This document shows, piece after piece, positions 10,801 to 17,912 of a stretch of DNA of 25,761 bases; the first letter of the stretch is position 1; each line of letters begins with the position of its first letter. The DNA comes from a virus. The translations under genes and the position numbers were made by a program. The stretch spans positions 1 through 25,761 of IMG/VR virus record IMGVR_UViG_3300006793_004609. One strand, given 5' to 3'. The notes beneath the pieces are model-generated. The model searched no databases. It was not told the DNA's origin and saw only the letters and a list, made by a program, of their open reading frames with translations.

Positions 10801-13800
10801 ACTTACCAGAGAAAACACTTATTGGTCGTGCTGATATTGACTTTGATGGCGAACAAGAAGGTGCAGGCGAAAGTGGTATTACTAGAGCTATACCATTTAG
10901 TTTAGTAGTTGACGAAGGTGGGGGTCTACAAGATAAAGACTTTAACGACAGTGTACTAACAAAAGTTTCAGGTACAATTATTGTTACTGCTGGAGAACTT
11001 ACTTTACCAAACGGTACTAATATTACACAGGTAGGTAACACAGGTGCTACAGGTACTGTACAAGGTGCAGTGAATACTGAAAACGAAATGGTGCTTGTAG
11101 ATACAGCAGGAACATTTAATACCACAGGGCAACTACAAATTGTAAGTGGCAGTGCATTAGGTGTACAAAGTATTCCAACAGCAGTTATTAATTCACAAAA
11201 TTTACTAGGCTCAGCACTTGTTAAAATACGTGACGGAGTTTATGGATCTAGTATAATTAGTAAAACAGGTTCAGACGATAGTATAGTTAGAACACTTAAA
11301 AATGGTGACACAATTTCAGGTGTAGACAATACACTTAACTTAGGTGGTTGGATTAACCCTAGAGGTTTGTTAGTAGATAGTCGCAGAGTATTAGATACAC
11401 AAAGTGATACACTTTCCATATACACTCCAAACGATCATTTAAGTATACAAATTGAAGGTACTGCACCATCATCAGCCAATCCACTTTCAGATAAGAGTAC
11501 AGTTAGCATACCAAATGCTTCATTGCAAATTGGTTCAACAACTGTTCTTAAAGATGCTATTAACTATGGCGGATTTGCAGGTAACTTCCAACAGAACACT
11601 GAAGGTCCTACGCAATCAGATAGTGAACCATACTTAGTTACACCGTGGGTTTACACAAACTACATTCAAGCAATAGGTGAACTTTCAAGTGAAGGTACTG
11701 GTATATCAATTGGTGCAGGTGGTAGACATACTGGAGCAAAAGAAATTGGTTTAGTAGTTGCTGGTTACACTGATGCACTTAAAGTAAAAGAAACAGAAAT
11801 TTTACTAGGTACTAACGAAGTAACTCGTGTTAAAATTCTAAACGGTTCAACTAACGTATATAACTCATTTAATATTCTAGACGGAACAGATGTTAAATTT
11901 AGTGTAGCTGGTAATACAGGTAATACTAGTATTGTTGGTACATTAAGTGTTGATGAGGCTGTTACAGCAAACGGTGGCATTACAATTGACGACAGTGTGT
12001 TTGATGCTAATAAAATTAGTAGAACTAACGGCGACTTTGAAATTGAAACTGTTACAGTTGCTCCAGGCACAGGTGGTGACATTATACTTAACCCAGCTGG
12101 TAAGAATGTTATATTCAAAGAAGGCACTTCTGAAAGATTAAACTTTGATACTACTGTAGATGCTCAAGAGCTTACAACACAGGGTGCGTTTACTATTGAT
12201 GTTAACGGAACAGAAAAAGCCTTTACTGTTGAAGCAACAGGTAACATTGTATTAGATGCAGAATTAGATATTGAACTTAATGCAAATGGTGGTGACGTTG
12301 TAATTAAAGATGACACAGCTGATATATTTAAGTTTGCTAATACTGCAAATGGTTTAGATCTTGAATATGCAGAACAAGATAAAGTATTACGTATACGTGG
12401 TAACGATGACGGTACTATGTTCAACGCATTAACTTTTGATATGGCCAATGACGGTGATGCTCAATTTAGTAACAATGTTACAATTGACAATAATTTGACT
12501 GTTACTGGTACAGTTAACTTTAATGGCAATATTAACTTAGGTGATGCAGTTACAGATACTATTACAACAACTGCTATTGTTACTGATGATGTATTAGAAC
12601 TTAGACTTGACGATAACGATGCGGCAGGATTTAATTTAAAATTCCAAAAAACAACTGACAATATTGCAGGTGGTGATGACTTAGGTGTTATTACTTTCCA
12701 AAGTAATGGTGCAGTAGCGTCTACATTAGATCAAATAAAATCAACTATTACTGCAAATGCTACTGAAGTAGCTAACACCGCCGAGAGAAGTAATATTGTG
12801 TTTGCTACAGCAAGTGGCGTAAGTACAACTACTAATAGACTTGTAATTAGTGATACAATAACATCTAGTGCTAACATAGTAGCAAATAATACAGAGACTC
12901 TTGGTACAAGTGGTACTCCTTGGAGTAAAGCATATGTTACTAATAACTATGGTACACATCACGGTGATATCAAAGATGCTAGTGGTAATTTAATTGTTGA
13001 TGTAGGCACAGCACAATCTGGATCAGATCCGGCGGCTACTGTATTCTATGGTAAATTTAATGGACCATTAACAGGTGGTGTTGATACTGCAGGTGTTGCA
13101 GATACACTTCAGTCGTCACAGGAAGATACTGCAACAGATGCATTTGTTTATCCACTATGGGTAGGAGATAACCTAGCGTATGCATCTAGAAACGGCCAGG
13201 ATGCATTTACTACTGCTAACTTTAAAATGAATCCAACTAGTGGTAACTTAACAATAAGTGGGCAACTTAGCGCAGATACAATTAACATTGGCGCCAGCAA
13301 TTTAAGTACTATTGGATTATTTACAGCAGACATTTACGCAAGTGACGGAACAAATAAAATACTTGATGCAGGAACTGATGGAAGTAATGCTACATTTAAA
13401 GGTGCTGTTACAGGTACTGTTAGTTCATTAAGCAATCATGATACTGCTGACTTAACAGAAGGAACTAACCTTTACTACACAGACACTAGAGTTAGCACTT
13501 ATCTTACTAATAATAACTATGCTACTACAACTGATGTATCAAATGCAGTATCAAATGGTGCGTCAGCAAATGTAGCAGTTAGTAATTCTAATAACAGTAG
13601 TGCTAGTGACTTTTTCATTACATTTACAAATGACGCTGGTACGTCACAAGCAATAAGCATTGATAAAGATGCTAATTCTGGTTTAAAATACACACCTAGT
13701 TCGTCAACACTAACAGCATCAAACTTTGCTGGTAATGCTTCAACAGCTAATTTTGCTGACTTGGCAGAGAAATATGTTGGTGATCAAGCATACGAGCCAG

Positions 13801-14132
13801 GTACAGTATTAGTATTTGGTGGTGATAACGAAGTTACAATTTGTACAGCAAAAGGTGATCGTAAGGTTGCAGGTGTTGTTTCAACAGATCCTGCATACTT
13901 AATGAATAATACACTAGAAGGTGATACAGTTGTTGAACTAGCATTAACAGGGCGTGTTCCTGTTAAAGTTATTGGTACTGTTGAAAAAGGTGACATGCTT
14001 GTAACAAGTGCAATAGCAGGTTATGCAATGGTTGATAATGATCCTAAACTAGGTACAGTAATTGGTAAAGCAGTTGAAAACAAAGACGACGATGGCAAAG
14101 GAGTCATTGAAGTAGTTGTAGGACGTATGTAA
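1875..14132 (+). CDS. Giant modular virion structural protein (tail fibre/baseplate type), 4085 aa
   Basis: One uninterrupted frame from ATG 1875 (TTGGAG at 1858-1863) to TAA. The N-terminus carries a short module, NDGTGDSIRESFRKVNENF (residues about 13-31), common in large structural proteins of marine T4-like phages. Then come three tail-fibre-type units (MxG...DA..K.YVD). A segment resembling a pectin-lyase/beta-helix rung lies near residues 745-810 (SGIYEEDYPI, then GDEMRRAIIRP) and another near 1495-1600 (NDATIIRNCTVQGHGGF). There are three copies of an F.YNxAxCxRDIxYI module and seven copies of a GDxxTQxxTGAxGxV module. Residues about 3350-3950 are a beta-rich shaft with repeated TVTGTVNFNGNINL-like units. 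The last 120 residues (EKYVGDQAYEPGTVLVFGG to VIEVVVGRM) match the ending of several marine phage fibre proteins. Probably an adhesin or large fibre binding the host; the exact virion position is not visible. It is unusually long even for this family. Confidence 0.9.
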   Translation: MAKQDVNIGVEGNDGTGDSIRESFRKVNENFNELYAVFGEGGQISLTDLGDIAIDSFENFPTTDSAPVMAGINNDTQGSKLEFYRFASDKFIDPTLDDSIAFDASRVDDDGRPVIVVRAVKSDLASDGNPTLGGNLDMAGNFVACNPAPQNTWKQKAEDNGYTIDDVLITKGYADSNYLKGGGTGTGSQLRVRTENEISTEDYTFTINSYTSGNAVINDRYIDGVLTTGQGHGFDSSANGASFTYSSTGTSAVDQTSTKELTDVTEFATGTFFVRVVSDTQLGLYRTKTDAEAGTNKLNVAGGTGTQQLVDFYYQPKKLTGDFLANEAIPRESIVRRQGDQMAGKLYLEDHPGELAGIGTPNGIEDLQAASKFYVDNTSFASNINLFVSTTGDDTQASTPPGKEGRSLAYAYRSVNAAARRAEEIVVSSPVEPGPYMQKIEYGANAQSLVSSKIYSADFKAGERADYGASTEKFNSLIVQNKDFVIAETIKWVSLQIDTANADLTLTESDPTYIWKNFAYNEAICARDLGYIIDAGRLDTRSSATANKLSRSAGLRYYSNSSGRLAVTTQEAQTIATINKAKELFESYILINTAYPNPLNTDYDQFFDVGLVDAPSAAIDVFSAKIAIVTNIIDNGIDSAPALREGAPYVLRITNGGNDSVWQGKDLNTDLIPGKVVTGSRSNAIGRIITYSNDINDATNTDELELILEEPFEFLVDGAGRDIQNVEVSDSLGDELEYGNRVSQKQITIKVESGIYEEDYPIKVSSQVSVVGDEMRRAIIRPKNRVSQSKWANTYFYRDKYFDGLTLHNNTVTFADEVALTLTGGSLTAYKGDILTQTSTFTYNEAKCRRDIQYILEQAGFDIVLGTNYNQIVQGLAYQNTSAGVVQSSQLQQELASIGFAGNKVALLDDVADNSTALNRSQAYFATVLDLIENGNTDENSVNSPGDGDYVADITSTLVFPDFNGVDSNKVAARDKLQANKPFIKTEIIAHINNDTTPPAGFDSDMEDLLEQNVGRWTDALTYNILYGGNDAASTQARLYFTDTSLNINGTYQTVVKAAITHFKTIVTDILTGVTRTGATGNDNTDGINDQIISGNNASATEGSEAQALLDIIYNAVDNQTLPTGVTLPTSALNAADISQALRDAKGDIDTNIASGDASINIIDLTIDFINSNTDSRAVVQEDVINSTSVVVTYNDGYNPAGANFSASPQFNLTDDLKLNGALQSGLKVASADTTNTKDFDMGWHYASDSRKPINTNSALSVNNLGNRINASLILAENKINIQEDIYDWMDIQATAAQTAGFGTWAETTIVFTGTVAAVKGETMTQATTGASGKVKDDPINAAGKTTVVLVSPTTIFNTANKLTGSESGDPGAAGVPESVNVGKFSFTTKCKRDIGYIVDALANDLTKGRNDASMQVQGLYYEGAVEVGQEEITTQAISRIATVCESLLNVAGIQEPSGTVLTSWKTNFAAAEDGSSGVVTNLINTITYAFNPEYNPPIHNRDMDVFLMNDATIIRNCTVQGHGGFMTVLDPAGQILTKSPYIQTGSSFSQSVNKQAFRGGMFVDGFNGNMPLEIVGRKNGNNFRLFARSKRSQVQVNGVGVGHGLFVRRPEVPAPFYVNGIRYQVNSIINHDQENGTCELILDDNSGVKDGNGNGLGWEGPVTHYTLVNDVRTPQYGQSENYTTVLQTAGNRSQLGNDFTQINDLGYGLLVTNTGLSEMVGMFTYYCHAAYYANNGSEIRSVGGSNAYGNFGLVAAGSDPNEVPQSGQLAYNTVQTAKVYRNESAQFEAQEQQNYVYVYDTDFIPLPEGEIDITFAERTALVGFTGTNTVEVTGHGYETGTKIKIENSVGVTGLNDDHYISRVDANTFTIFSDAALTSARNFSGSLTTLGAVIPADGAGTDLRKYEVVNVIPAIVEDLIPAVNQQEFTLSGAVKAHYGDTVTQETTGAIGKVVRPQRTSNVDGVVVGGTTLFISQADSPAALFNTSDKIKITDVYSNEDTTEFTDNITINTIDSSADTSGLPLKGGNGAVWKITFSNQTSDNTSATGGLAQQLYGGESVVIRTRAKVIFDNVESTDIRPSTAVVLSEGSKVYRSLAFNEQAISSWGDTADQTLPSGFNLVTFDDNYKYILSTVSKDKFESQVKLTLGSTVAVTRGDVITQGSASGVVTESQAGATVIYLSDWNGTSFTTNSITINATSTTVTDVVEFSSSTTFGATAGDTKIALTSPVTDADSLGRLNNGNMIFGWKDRVHVVVAYHDGEGNTQGTPVSATQLTGFPYYEIDAAPLVDKSTQVSPTPPGTGIARPLSIGSTQQVVLSVGAQDGIGASITVNISLNRATGHDFSNIGTGGFNTSNYPNILFGNPSEAKAEAYTNSDVAEKSQVWERGKGRVFVMSTDEDGFFRVGKFFEVDQGTGTVKFAAQINISGLDGLGFRDGETISKFTGDNGMSPIDNSTVPTSYAVEQYIDRRLGFDRNMNVKAALLGDGFLPQKNPILTITRDSNNNPNHTLNMQSGRLVQLADPTDDLDATTKQYVDKRVFANDEVQELKDIELNDIGFEDDYGKNDLLVLTGNRRVYVKQTLGNPDDWRIGQLITGVASETAAYIEDLEAKTLDNGEEIYVLTYSPLQITSIQTSGANNNLTAQRGFTVTQSGTGATGEILWEQDQSTTNENRQVTQGNEIRLINTTGTFVAGNSANVLTITDLFGTAVSTTVYPLSITIPTVSDFTNEKIENTDGAYGNTTGGFDGAVVTTTLEFANASESNLSGDGVPGSTTRSDVNIAVERIRGTMDSNGQLLDPGSTKVNLQLQDQSIINADVNNEADIIQSKLDMNNAPVLVNSNNFEDASTAGQRVKQANQGLSAFSADAFAEDQIWTLQGTDVAAFIASLAVNDVITQTAGAKEAYVVATDTGVNQIKVRSSTAFTIGNAGANRLTRISINQSDYTQDADAQSNTTINTVLNTGFINVKDRGITFDKIQNLPEKTLIGRADIDFDGEQEGAGESGITRAIPFSLVVDEGGGLQDKDFNDSVLTKVSGTIIVTAGELTLPNGTNITQVGNTGATGTVQGAVNTENEMVLVDTAGTFNTTGQLQIVSGSALGVQSIPTAVINSQNLLGSALVKIRDGVYGSSIISKTGSDDSIVRTLKNGDTISGVDNTLNLGGWINPRGLLVDSRRVLDTQSDTLSIYTPNDHLSIQIEGTAPSSANPLSDKSTVSIPNASLQIGSTTVLKDAINYGGFAGNFQQNTEGPTQSDSEPYLVTPWVYTNYIQAIGELSSEGTGISIGAGGRHTGAKEIGLVVAGYTDALKVKETEILLGTNEVTRVKILNGSTNVYNSFNILDGTDVKFSVAGNTGNTSIVGTLSVDEAVTANGGITIDDSVFDANKISRTNGDFEIETVTVAPGTGGDIILNPAGKNVIFKEGTSERLNFDTTVDAQELTTQGAFTIDVNGTEKAFTVEATGNIVLDAELDIELNANGGDVVIKDDTADIFKFANTANGLDLEYAEQDKVLRIRGNDDGTMFNALTFDMANDGDAQFSNNVTIDNNLTVTGTVNFNGNINLGDAVTDTITTTAIVTDDVLELRLDDNDAAGFNLKFQKTTDNIAGGDDLGVITFQSNGAVASTLDQIKSTITANATEVANTAERSNIVFATASGVSTTTNRLVISDTITSSANIVANNTETLGTSGTPWSKAYVTNNYGTHHGDIKDASGNLIVDVGTAQSGSDPAATVFYGKFNGPLTGGVDTAGVADTLQSSQEDTATDAFVYPLWVGDNLAYASRNGQDAFTTANFKMNPTSGNLTISGQLSADTINIGASNLSTIGLFTADIYASDGTNKILDAGTDGSNATFKGAVTGTVSSLSNHDTADLTEGTNLYYTDTRVSTYLTNNNYATTTDVSNAVSNGASANVAVSNSNNSSASDFFITFTNDAGTSQAISIDKDANSGLKYTPSSSTLTASNFAGNASTANFADLAEKYVGDQAYEPGTVLVFGGDNEVTICTAKGDRKVAGVVSTDPAYLMNNTLEGDTVVELALTGRVPVKVIGTVEKGDMLVTSAIAGYAMVDNDPKLGTVIGKAVENKDDDGKGVIEVVVGRM
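3426..6150 (+). repeat. Three-copy protein repeat (FxYNxAxCxRDIxYI module) within the giant gene
   Basis: Copies begin near 3426 (residue 518: FAYNEAICARDLGYIIDAG), 4395 (residue 841: FTYNEAKCRRDIQYILEQAG) and 6027 (residue 1385: FSFTTKCKRDIGYIVDALA). Each continues into a G.N....V.GL.Y-like segment. A degenerate fourth copy may lie near 4914-5000 (WTDALTYNILYGGNDA). The conserved Cys-x-Arg-Asp core is notable. The copies are diverged at the DNA level and so are old protein modules, not recent duplications. Confidence 0.6.
4324..11160 (+). repeat. Seven-copy GDxxTQxxTGAxGxV module within the giant gene
   Basis: Units of about 55-70 residues begin near 4324 (KGDILTQTST), 5797 (KGETMTQATTGASGKV), 7650 (YGDTVTQETTGAIGKV), 8294 (RGDVITQGSASGVV), 9760 (RGFTVTQSGTGATGEI), 10480 (NDVITQTAGAKEAYVV) and 10954 (NGTNITQVGNTGATGTVQ). 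Several continue with a stretch ending in a T.F.....L.I pattern. The pattern suggests a small beta-sandwich or barrel unit strung along the protein. No fold is assigned with certainty. Confidence 0.6.
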
Positions 14133-14138
14133 TAAATA
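14131..14138 (+). promoter_or_regulatory. T4-type late promoter box
   Basis: AATAAATA lies 19 bases before ATG 14158 and overlaps the TAA stop of the giant gene. It fits the late-box series of this window and would drive the 240-residue structural protein. Confidence 0.55.
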
Positions 14139-14157
14139 TAGTAAAGCGGAGACAAAC

Positions 14158-14880
14158 ATGGCACTAAAAACTATAAACCTAGGCGGAGTTGCAAATGACG
14201 GCACAGGTGATGATCTAAGAGAAGCATTTGAAAAAGTTGTTTTTAACTTTAACGACTTAGATTTAAGAACACCTGAGGCAACTACTGTTCTTAATTTAGG
14301 AAGTGGTGAAGGATTATATGCCAGTTCGAATGTTGATGAATTACAATTTAAATCATTAGTAGGCGGAAACAATGTAACACTAGCATCTACAGATAATGAA
14401 ATTACTGTAAACGTTGATGCAGGAGTTACACAATTTATTGTGGCTGCCGATAGTGGTAGTTTAACAGTAACAGAAAATAATGGTTACACAGTCCAAGGTG
14501 GAACACTTATTTCAACAACAGTAAATGGTAGCAATATTACTATCGACTCAAGTGCGTTAGGATCATTAGAAGATGACCCAGCACCAAAACTTGCGGCAGG
14601 CCTTAATGCTGACGGATACAATTTAGGTAACGTTGGCTTAATAAATGCAACAACAGTAACAGCAAACTTTGCAGGTGACTTAACAGGTAATGTACATAAC
14701 ATTGATATAAGAGATCTTAACTATTATAAAGAACCTGCTAACAGTTGGAACTTTGGATCTATTACTCCTGTTGCAGTAACTAACTTATACGACTTTATGT
14801 TTCAAACAGCAGTTGTAGACTTTGGTGCTATTGCAGGCGGCGGCACAAATGTAAGTTTAGATCTTGGCGACGGATTGTAA
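14158..14880 (+). CDS. Virion structural protein with N-terminal NDGTGDxxRxxFxKVxxNFxxL module, 240 aa
   Basis: The N-terminus (MALKTINLGGVANDGTGDD, then LREAFEKVVFNFNDLDL) repeats the module that opens the giant upstream protein, so both may dock on the same virion partner. The rest is beta-rich and low in cysteine, with serine/threonine/asparagine-rich strands (VDAGVTQFIVAADSGSLTVT) and a segment ANFAGDLTGNVHNIDIRDL like that of phage fibre shafts. It ends with GGGTNVSLDLGDGL. The start ATG 14158 follows GCGGAG at 14145-14150 and a late box at 14131. The protein is much shorter than its neighbour and could be a tail-fibre adaptor or baseplate component. Exact role not identifiable. Confidence 0.8.
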   Translation: MALKTINLGGVANDGTGDDLREAFEKVVFNFNDLDLRTPEATTVLNLGSGEGLYASSNVDELQFKSLVGGNNVTLASTDNEITVNVDAGVTQFIVAADSGSLTVTENNGYTVQGGTLISTTVNGSNITIDSSALGSLEDDPAPKLAAGLNADGYNLGNVGLINATTVTANFAGDLTGNVHNIDIRDLNYYKEPANSWNFGSITPVAVTNLYDFMFQTAVVDFGAIAGGGTNVSLDLGDGL

Positions 14881-14890
14881 GTCAAGAGAC

Positions 14891-14898
14891 GATAAATA
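14891..14898 (+). promoter_or_regulatory. T4-type late promoter box
   Basis: GATAAATA lies 22 bases before ATG 14921, with AAGGA (14908-14912) as the ribosome binding site between them. It is identical to the boxes at 17883 and 19269. Confidence 0.6.
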
Positions 14899-14920
14899 TG
14901 CTATATAAAGGATTTTTTGT

Positions 14921-17878
14921 ATGGCTCTGTGGACACTAGCAAATAACATTACTCTTCGAGAAGTAGAAGAAGGTCAGACACTTCGCCCAGCTAAAACGGG
15001 TGAAAATAGGTCGGCGGCCTTGTTGCCTATTGATTTAGGTGCAATAACTGATAGTACTATTAGTATTATAAGCGGAAGTTTACCCCCAGGACTTAGAATC
15101 AAAGAAGGAACACTTCAAGGAACACCTTTAGAAGTAGCACGAGAAACAGATTTTAAATTTGTTTTACGAGCAAGTAAAGATGGCAACATCGAAGACCGAA
15201 CATATAATGTTAGCGTTAAAGGTGCCGATCAACCTATATGGGGAACTACAGCAGGTTCACTTCCAGTTGGAAACAATGATACATACTACATACTTGATAG
15301 TGCGCCAATTGATTTTCAATTAATTGCAACTGACACAGATACCGAAGCAGGCGAAACACTAGAATACTTTATTGCTAGTGGCGATGGCGAATTACCACCG
15401 GGCATACAACTTACTAGAGATGGTAGAATTGTTGGCGTTGTAGATCCTGTACTAGCATTAGACAAAGCCGCACAACAAGGATTTTATGATGATAGTCCGT
15501 ATGGTGCATTTCCTTTTGATTTTGGTACAAGACCTGCAAATGGTTATGACAGTTTTTATTATGATATTGAATTTTATGATAAGAGTGTTGCTACTAAGTC
15601 ACCTAAAAAATTAAATAGAAACTATCAATTCCGTGTAAGTGTAAGTGACGGTGACACAATACAAAAAAGATTATTTAGAATATATGTTGTAGGAGATGAT
15701 TTCCTACGTTCAGACAACACTATTATGCAATCGGGTAACACATTATTTGGTGCTGATGCTACTTTTGTAAGAACGCCAATATGGCTTACACCTGCAGACT
15801 TAGGTTATCGTAGAGCTGATAATTATGTAACATTATATCTTGATACAATTGATGCAAGTAATACAATAGGCTTTATTACATATGCATTAAAAGACACAAA
15901 CGATGACGGTAGTGTAAGTTCTATACCACCAGGTATGACACTAGACACAGGCACTGGAGAACTAGCAGGCACAGTTCCTTATCAGCCTAATGTTACCAAA
16001 GAGTATAAGTTTACAGTTACAGCAACACGTTATGTTGGACCTGCAACAAATACAGAAGATTTAAGTTTCGAAGTATACGAAACAACATACCCACAGAATA
16101 GAACTCCTGCAACAAAAATGAAAGCAGGCAAAAATTATGAAATTGTAAGTGTATATGGTACTACAGATTATACAACTGTTGGTGCGGCAAATAATGACAT
16201 TGGAACAGTATTTACATCGTCAGGTCCTACTAGCGGAACAAACGAAAGTTTAGTTAAACAAGCGGGCGGTGCATACACACTAAGAATTAAAAAGAGTCCT
16301 TATCTTGCTAAACTAAAAGGTAAAACTTTTAACCTTAAAGGTACATTATATACAATAAGCGAAATTAATAACGCAAGTTATTTGTTTGATGTTTTAATTT
16401 TTACAAAAGCATTAGATGCACGTTTAAATGTAGACGAACAATTTACAACTACTGTAACAATACCTGGTAAGGAAGATACAAACTCTTCACCAAAAGACAA
16501 AACATTTACAGTTAAGTTATTAGGTAAAGTAGATAGTACACTTAATTGGATAAGTCCTAAAGCATTAGGAACTATCAATGCTAACCTAACAAGTACATTT
16601 AGTGTAAATGCTACTACAAGTGTTGAAGGCGCAAACGTAAGATATATAAAAGAAGAAGGCAGATTGCCACCAGGATTATCTTTAGCACTTGACGGAGAAA
16701 TATTTGGTAAAGTACAACAGTTTGGTGAAAATAGATATAGAAGTTTTTGGAAAACAGGCAGAGCATATGTTAGTGATGACATTGTTAAAGTAGGTACAAC
16801 AAAATATAAATGTTTAATTGCACACACTAGTCAAGCAGAGTTTATAAGTGATACTGCAAAATGGGAAGTTTATCCAGGATTTGCAGTAAGTGGTTTAACT
16901 ACGTTTGATTCAAACGATATGTTGTTTGACGGTAACACTACAAGCATTGATAAAACTTACACATTTAAAACAAGAGCTGAAGATCAATATGGATTTAGTG
17001 CTATTAGAAGAAACTTCACTATTGTAATTAACGATCCTAATGATTTAGTATTCAGTAATATTGTAGTCAAAGCATTTCTTGGATCACAACAAAAGTTCTT
17101 GTATAATAGTTTTATTAGTGATCCTATTGTATTTGATCCAGCAAAAATTTACAGACCAAACGATACAGAATTTGGAACACAAAATGAATTAAAAATGTTA
17201 ATGTATGCAGGGATTGAAACTGTTGACATGAATAAATTTGTTGCGGCGGCTGCCAAAAATCATAAACGCAAACAATTTAAATTTGGTAGTATTAAAAAAG
17301 CAGTAGCATATGAACTTGGTACTAAAGTGCCAGTATACGAAGTTGTGTACATTGATGTAATAGATCCACAAGATCATAGTTCAGGCAATGTTCAATCAAC
17401 ATTAAAAATAAAAAGTAAAGTTGATAGAACAATAAACAGTACACAATACGAAACACTTGATAACACAAGTGACGTAGTTGACAATTGGCCGGATAGACGA
17501 AGACCAATAAGTAATACACTTAAGATTGATAGTGATGCAATTAAAGTAGATGAAGACAAACAACAACAAAAATATATTAGTAACATAACTAATATGAGAA
17601 ATAGAATTGCCGCTGTAGGTGAAACAGATAATAACTTTTTACCATTATGGATGCGTACACCACAAGAAAATAATATCGAAGCTCTTGGATATACGCCAGC
17701 AGTAGTATTAACTTACTGTAAACCAGGCACAGCAGATGAAATTTTATTAAATATAAAAAACAGTGCGTTTGATTTCAAATCAATTAACTTTGAAGTTGAT
17801 AGATATATTATAGATAGCACTAGAGGAAACAGCAACGAACAGTATATACTATTCGCAAATTACGACTTTAACGTCTAA
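14921..17878 (+). CDS. Large virion structural protein with He_PIG-like Ig repeats, 985 aa
   Basis: Begins MALWTLANNITLREVEEGQT. Four copies of the LPPGLxLxxxGxLxGT motif, typical of He_PIG (cadherin-like/putative Ig) domains, are visible at residues about 52-69 (SLPPGLRIKEGTLQGTP), 154-173 (ELPPGIQLTRDGRIVGV), 334-353 (SIPPGMTLDTGTGELAGTV) and 581-598 (RLPPGLSLALDGEIFGKV). The C-terminal third (from about residue 700) is different: more charged, with helical stretches (FVAAAAKNHKRKQFKFGSI) and possibly an attachment or assembly domain. Such Ig-like strings often decorate phage tails and bind cell-surface carbohydrate. The role is inferred from the domains and from its place between other structural genes behind a late promoter. 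Only the first part of the 985 residues can be assigned to domains. Confidence 0.85.
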   Translation: MALWTLANNITLREVEEGQTLRPAKTGENRSAALLPIDLGAITDSTISIISGSLPPGLRIKEGTLQGTPLEVARETDFKFVLRASKDGNIEDRTYNVSVKGADQPIWGTTAGSLPVGNNDTYYILDSAPIDFQLIATDTDTEAGETLEYFIASGDGELPPGIQLTRDGRIVGVVDPVLALDKAAQQGFYDDSPYGAFPFDFGTRPANGYDSFYYDIEFYDKSVATKSPKKLNRNYQFRVSVSDGDTIQKRLFRIYVVGDDFLRSDNTIMQSGNTLFGADATFVRTPIWLTPADLGYRRADNYVTLYLDTIDASNTIGFITYALKDTNDDGSVSSIPPGMTLDTGTGELAGTVPYQPNVTKEYKFTVTATRYVGPATNTEDLSFEVYETTYPQNRTPATKMKAGKNYEIVSVYGTTDYTTVGAANNDIGTVFTSSGPTSGTNESLVKQAGGAYTLRIKKSPYLAKLKGKTFNLKGTLYTISEINNASYLFDVLIFTKALDARLNVDEQFTTTVTIPGKEDTNSSPKDKTFTVKLLGKVDSTLNWISPKALGTINANLTSTFSVNATTSVEGANVRYIKEEGRLPPGLSLALDGEIFGKVQQFGENRYRSFWKTGRAYVSDDIVKVGTTKYKCLIAHTSQAEFISDTAKWEVYPGFAVSGLTTFDSNDMLFDGNTTSIDKTYTFKTRAEDQYGFSAIRRNFTIVINDPNDLVFSNIVVKAFLGSQQKFLYNSFISDPIVFDPAKIYRPNDTEFGTQNELKMLMYAGIETVDMNKFVAAAAKNHKRKQFKFGSIKKAVAYELGTKVPVYEVVYIDVIDPQDHSSGNVQSTLKIKSKVDRTINSTQYETLDNTSDVVDNWPDRRRPISNTLKIDSDAIKVDEDKQQQKYISNITNMRNRIAAVGETDNNFLPLWMRTPQENNIEALGYTPAVVLTYCKPGTADEILLNIKNSAFDFKSINFEVDRYIIDSTRGNSNEQYILFANYDFNV

Positions 17879-17882
17879 GTGC

Positions 17883-17890
17883 GATAAATA
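17883..17890 (+). promoter_or_regulatory. T4-type late promoter box
   Basis: GATAAATA lies 22 bases before ATG 17913, with CAGGAGA (17897-17903) between them. Same spacing as the box at 14891. Confidence 0.6.
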
Positions 17891-17912
17891 CTGCAACAGG
17901 AGAATATAGATT

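Noticed and set aside
2123-13996. Many minus-strand open frames of 60-160 codons, and a few on the plus strand, inside the giant gene
   Set aside because: They lie wholly within a long frame with clear structural-protein sequence, have low-complexity composition, and lack ribosome sites; they are shadow frames.
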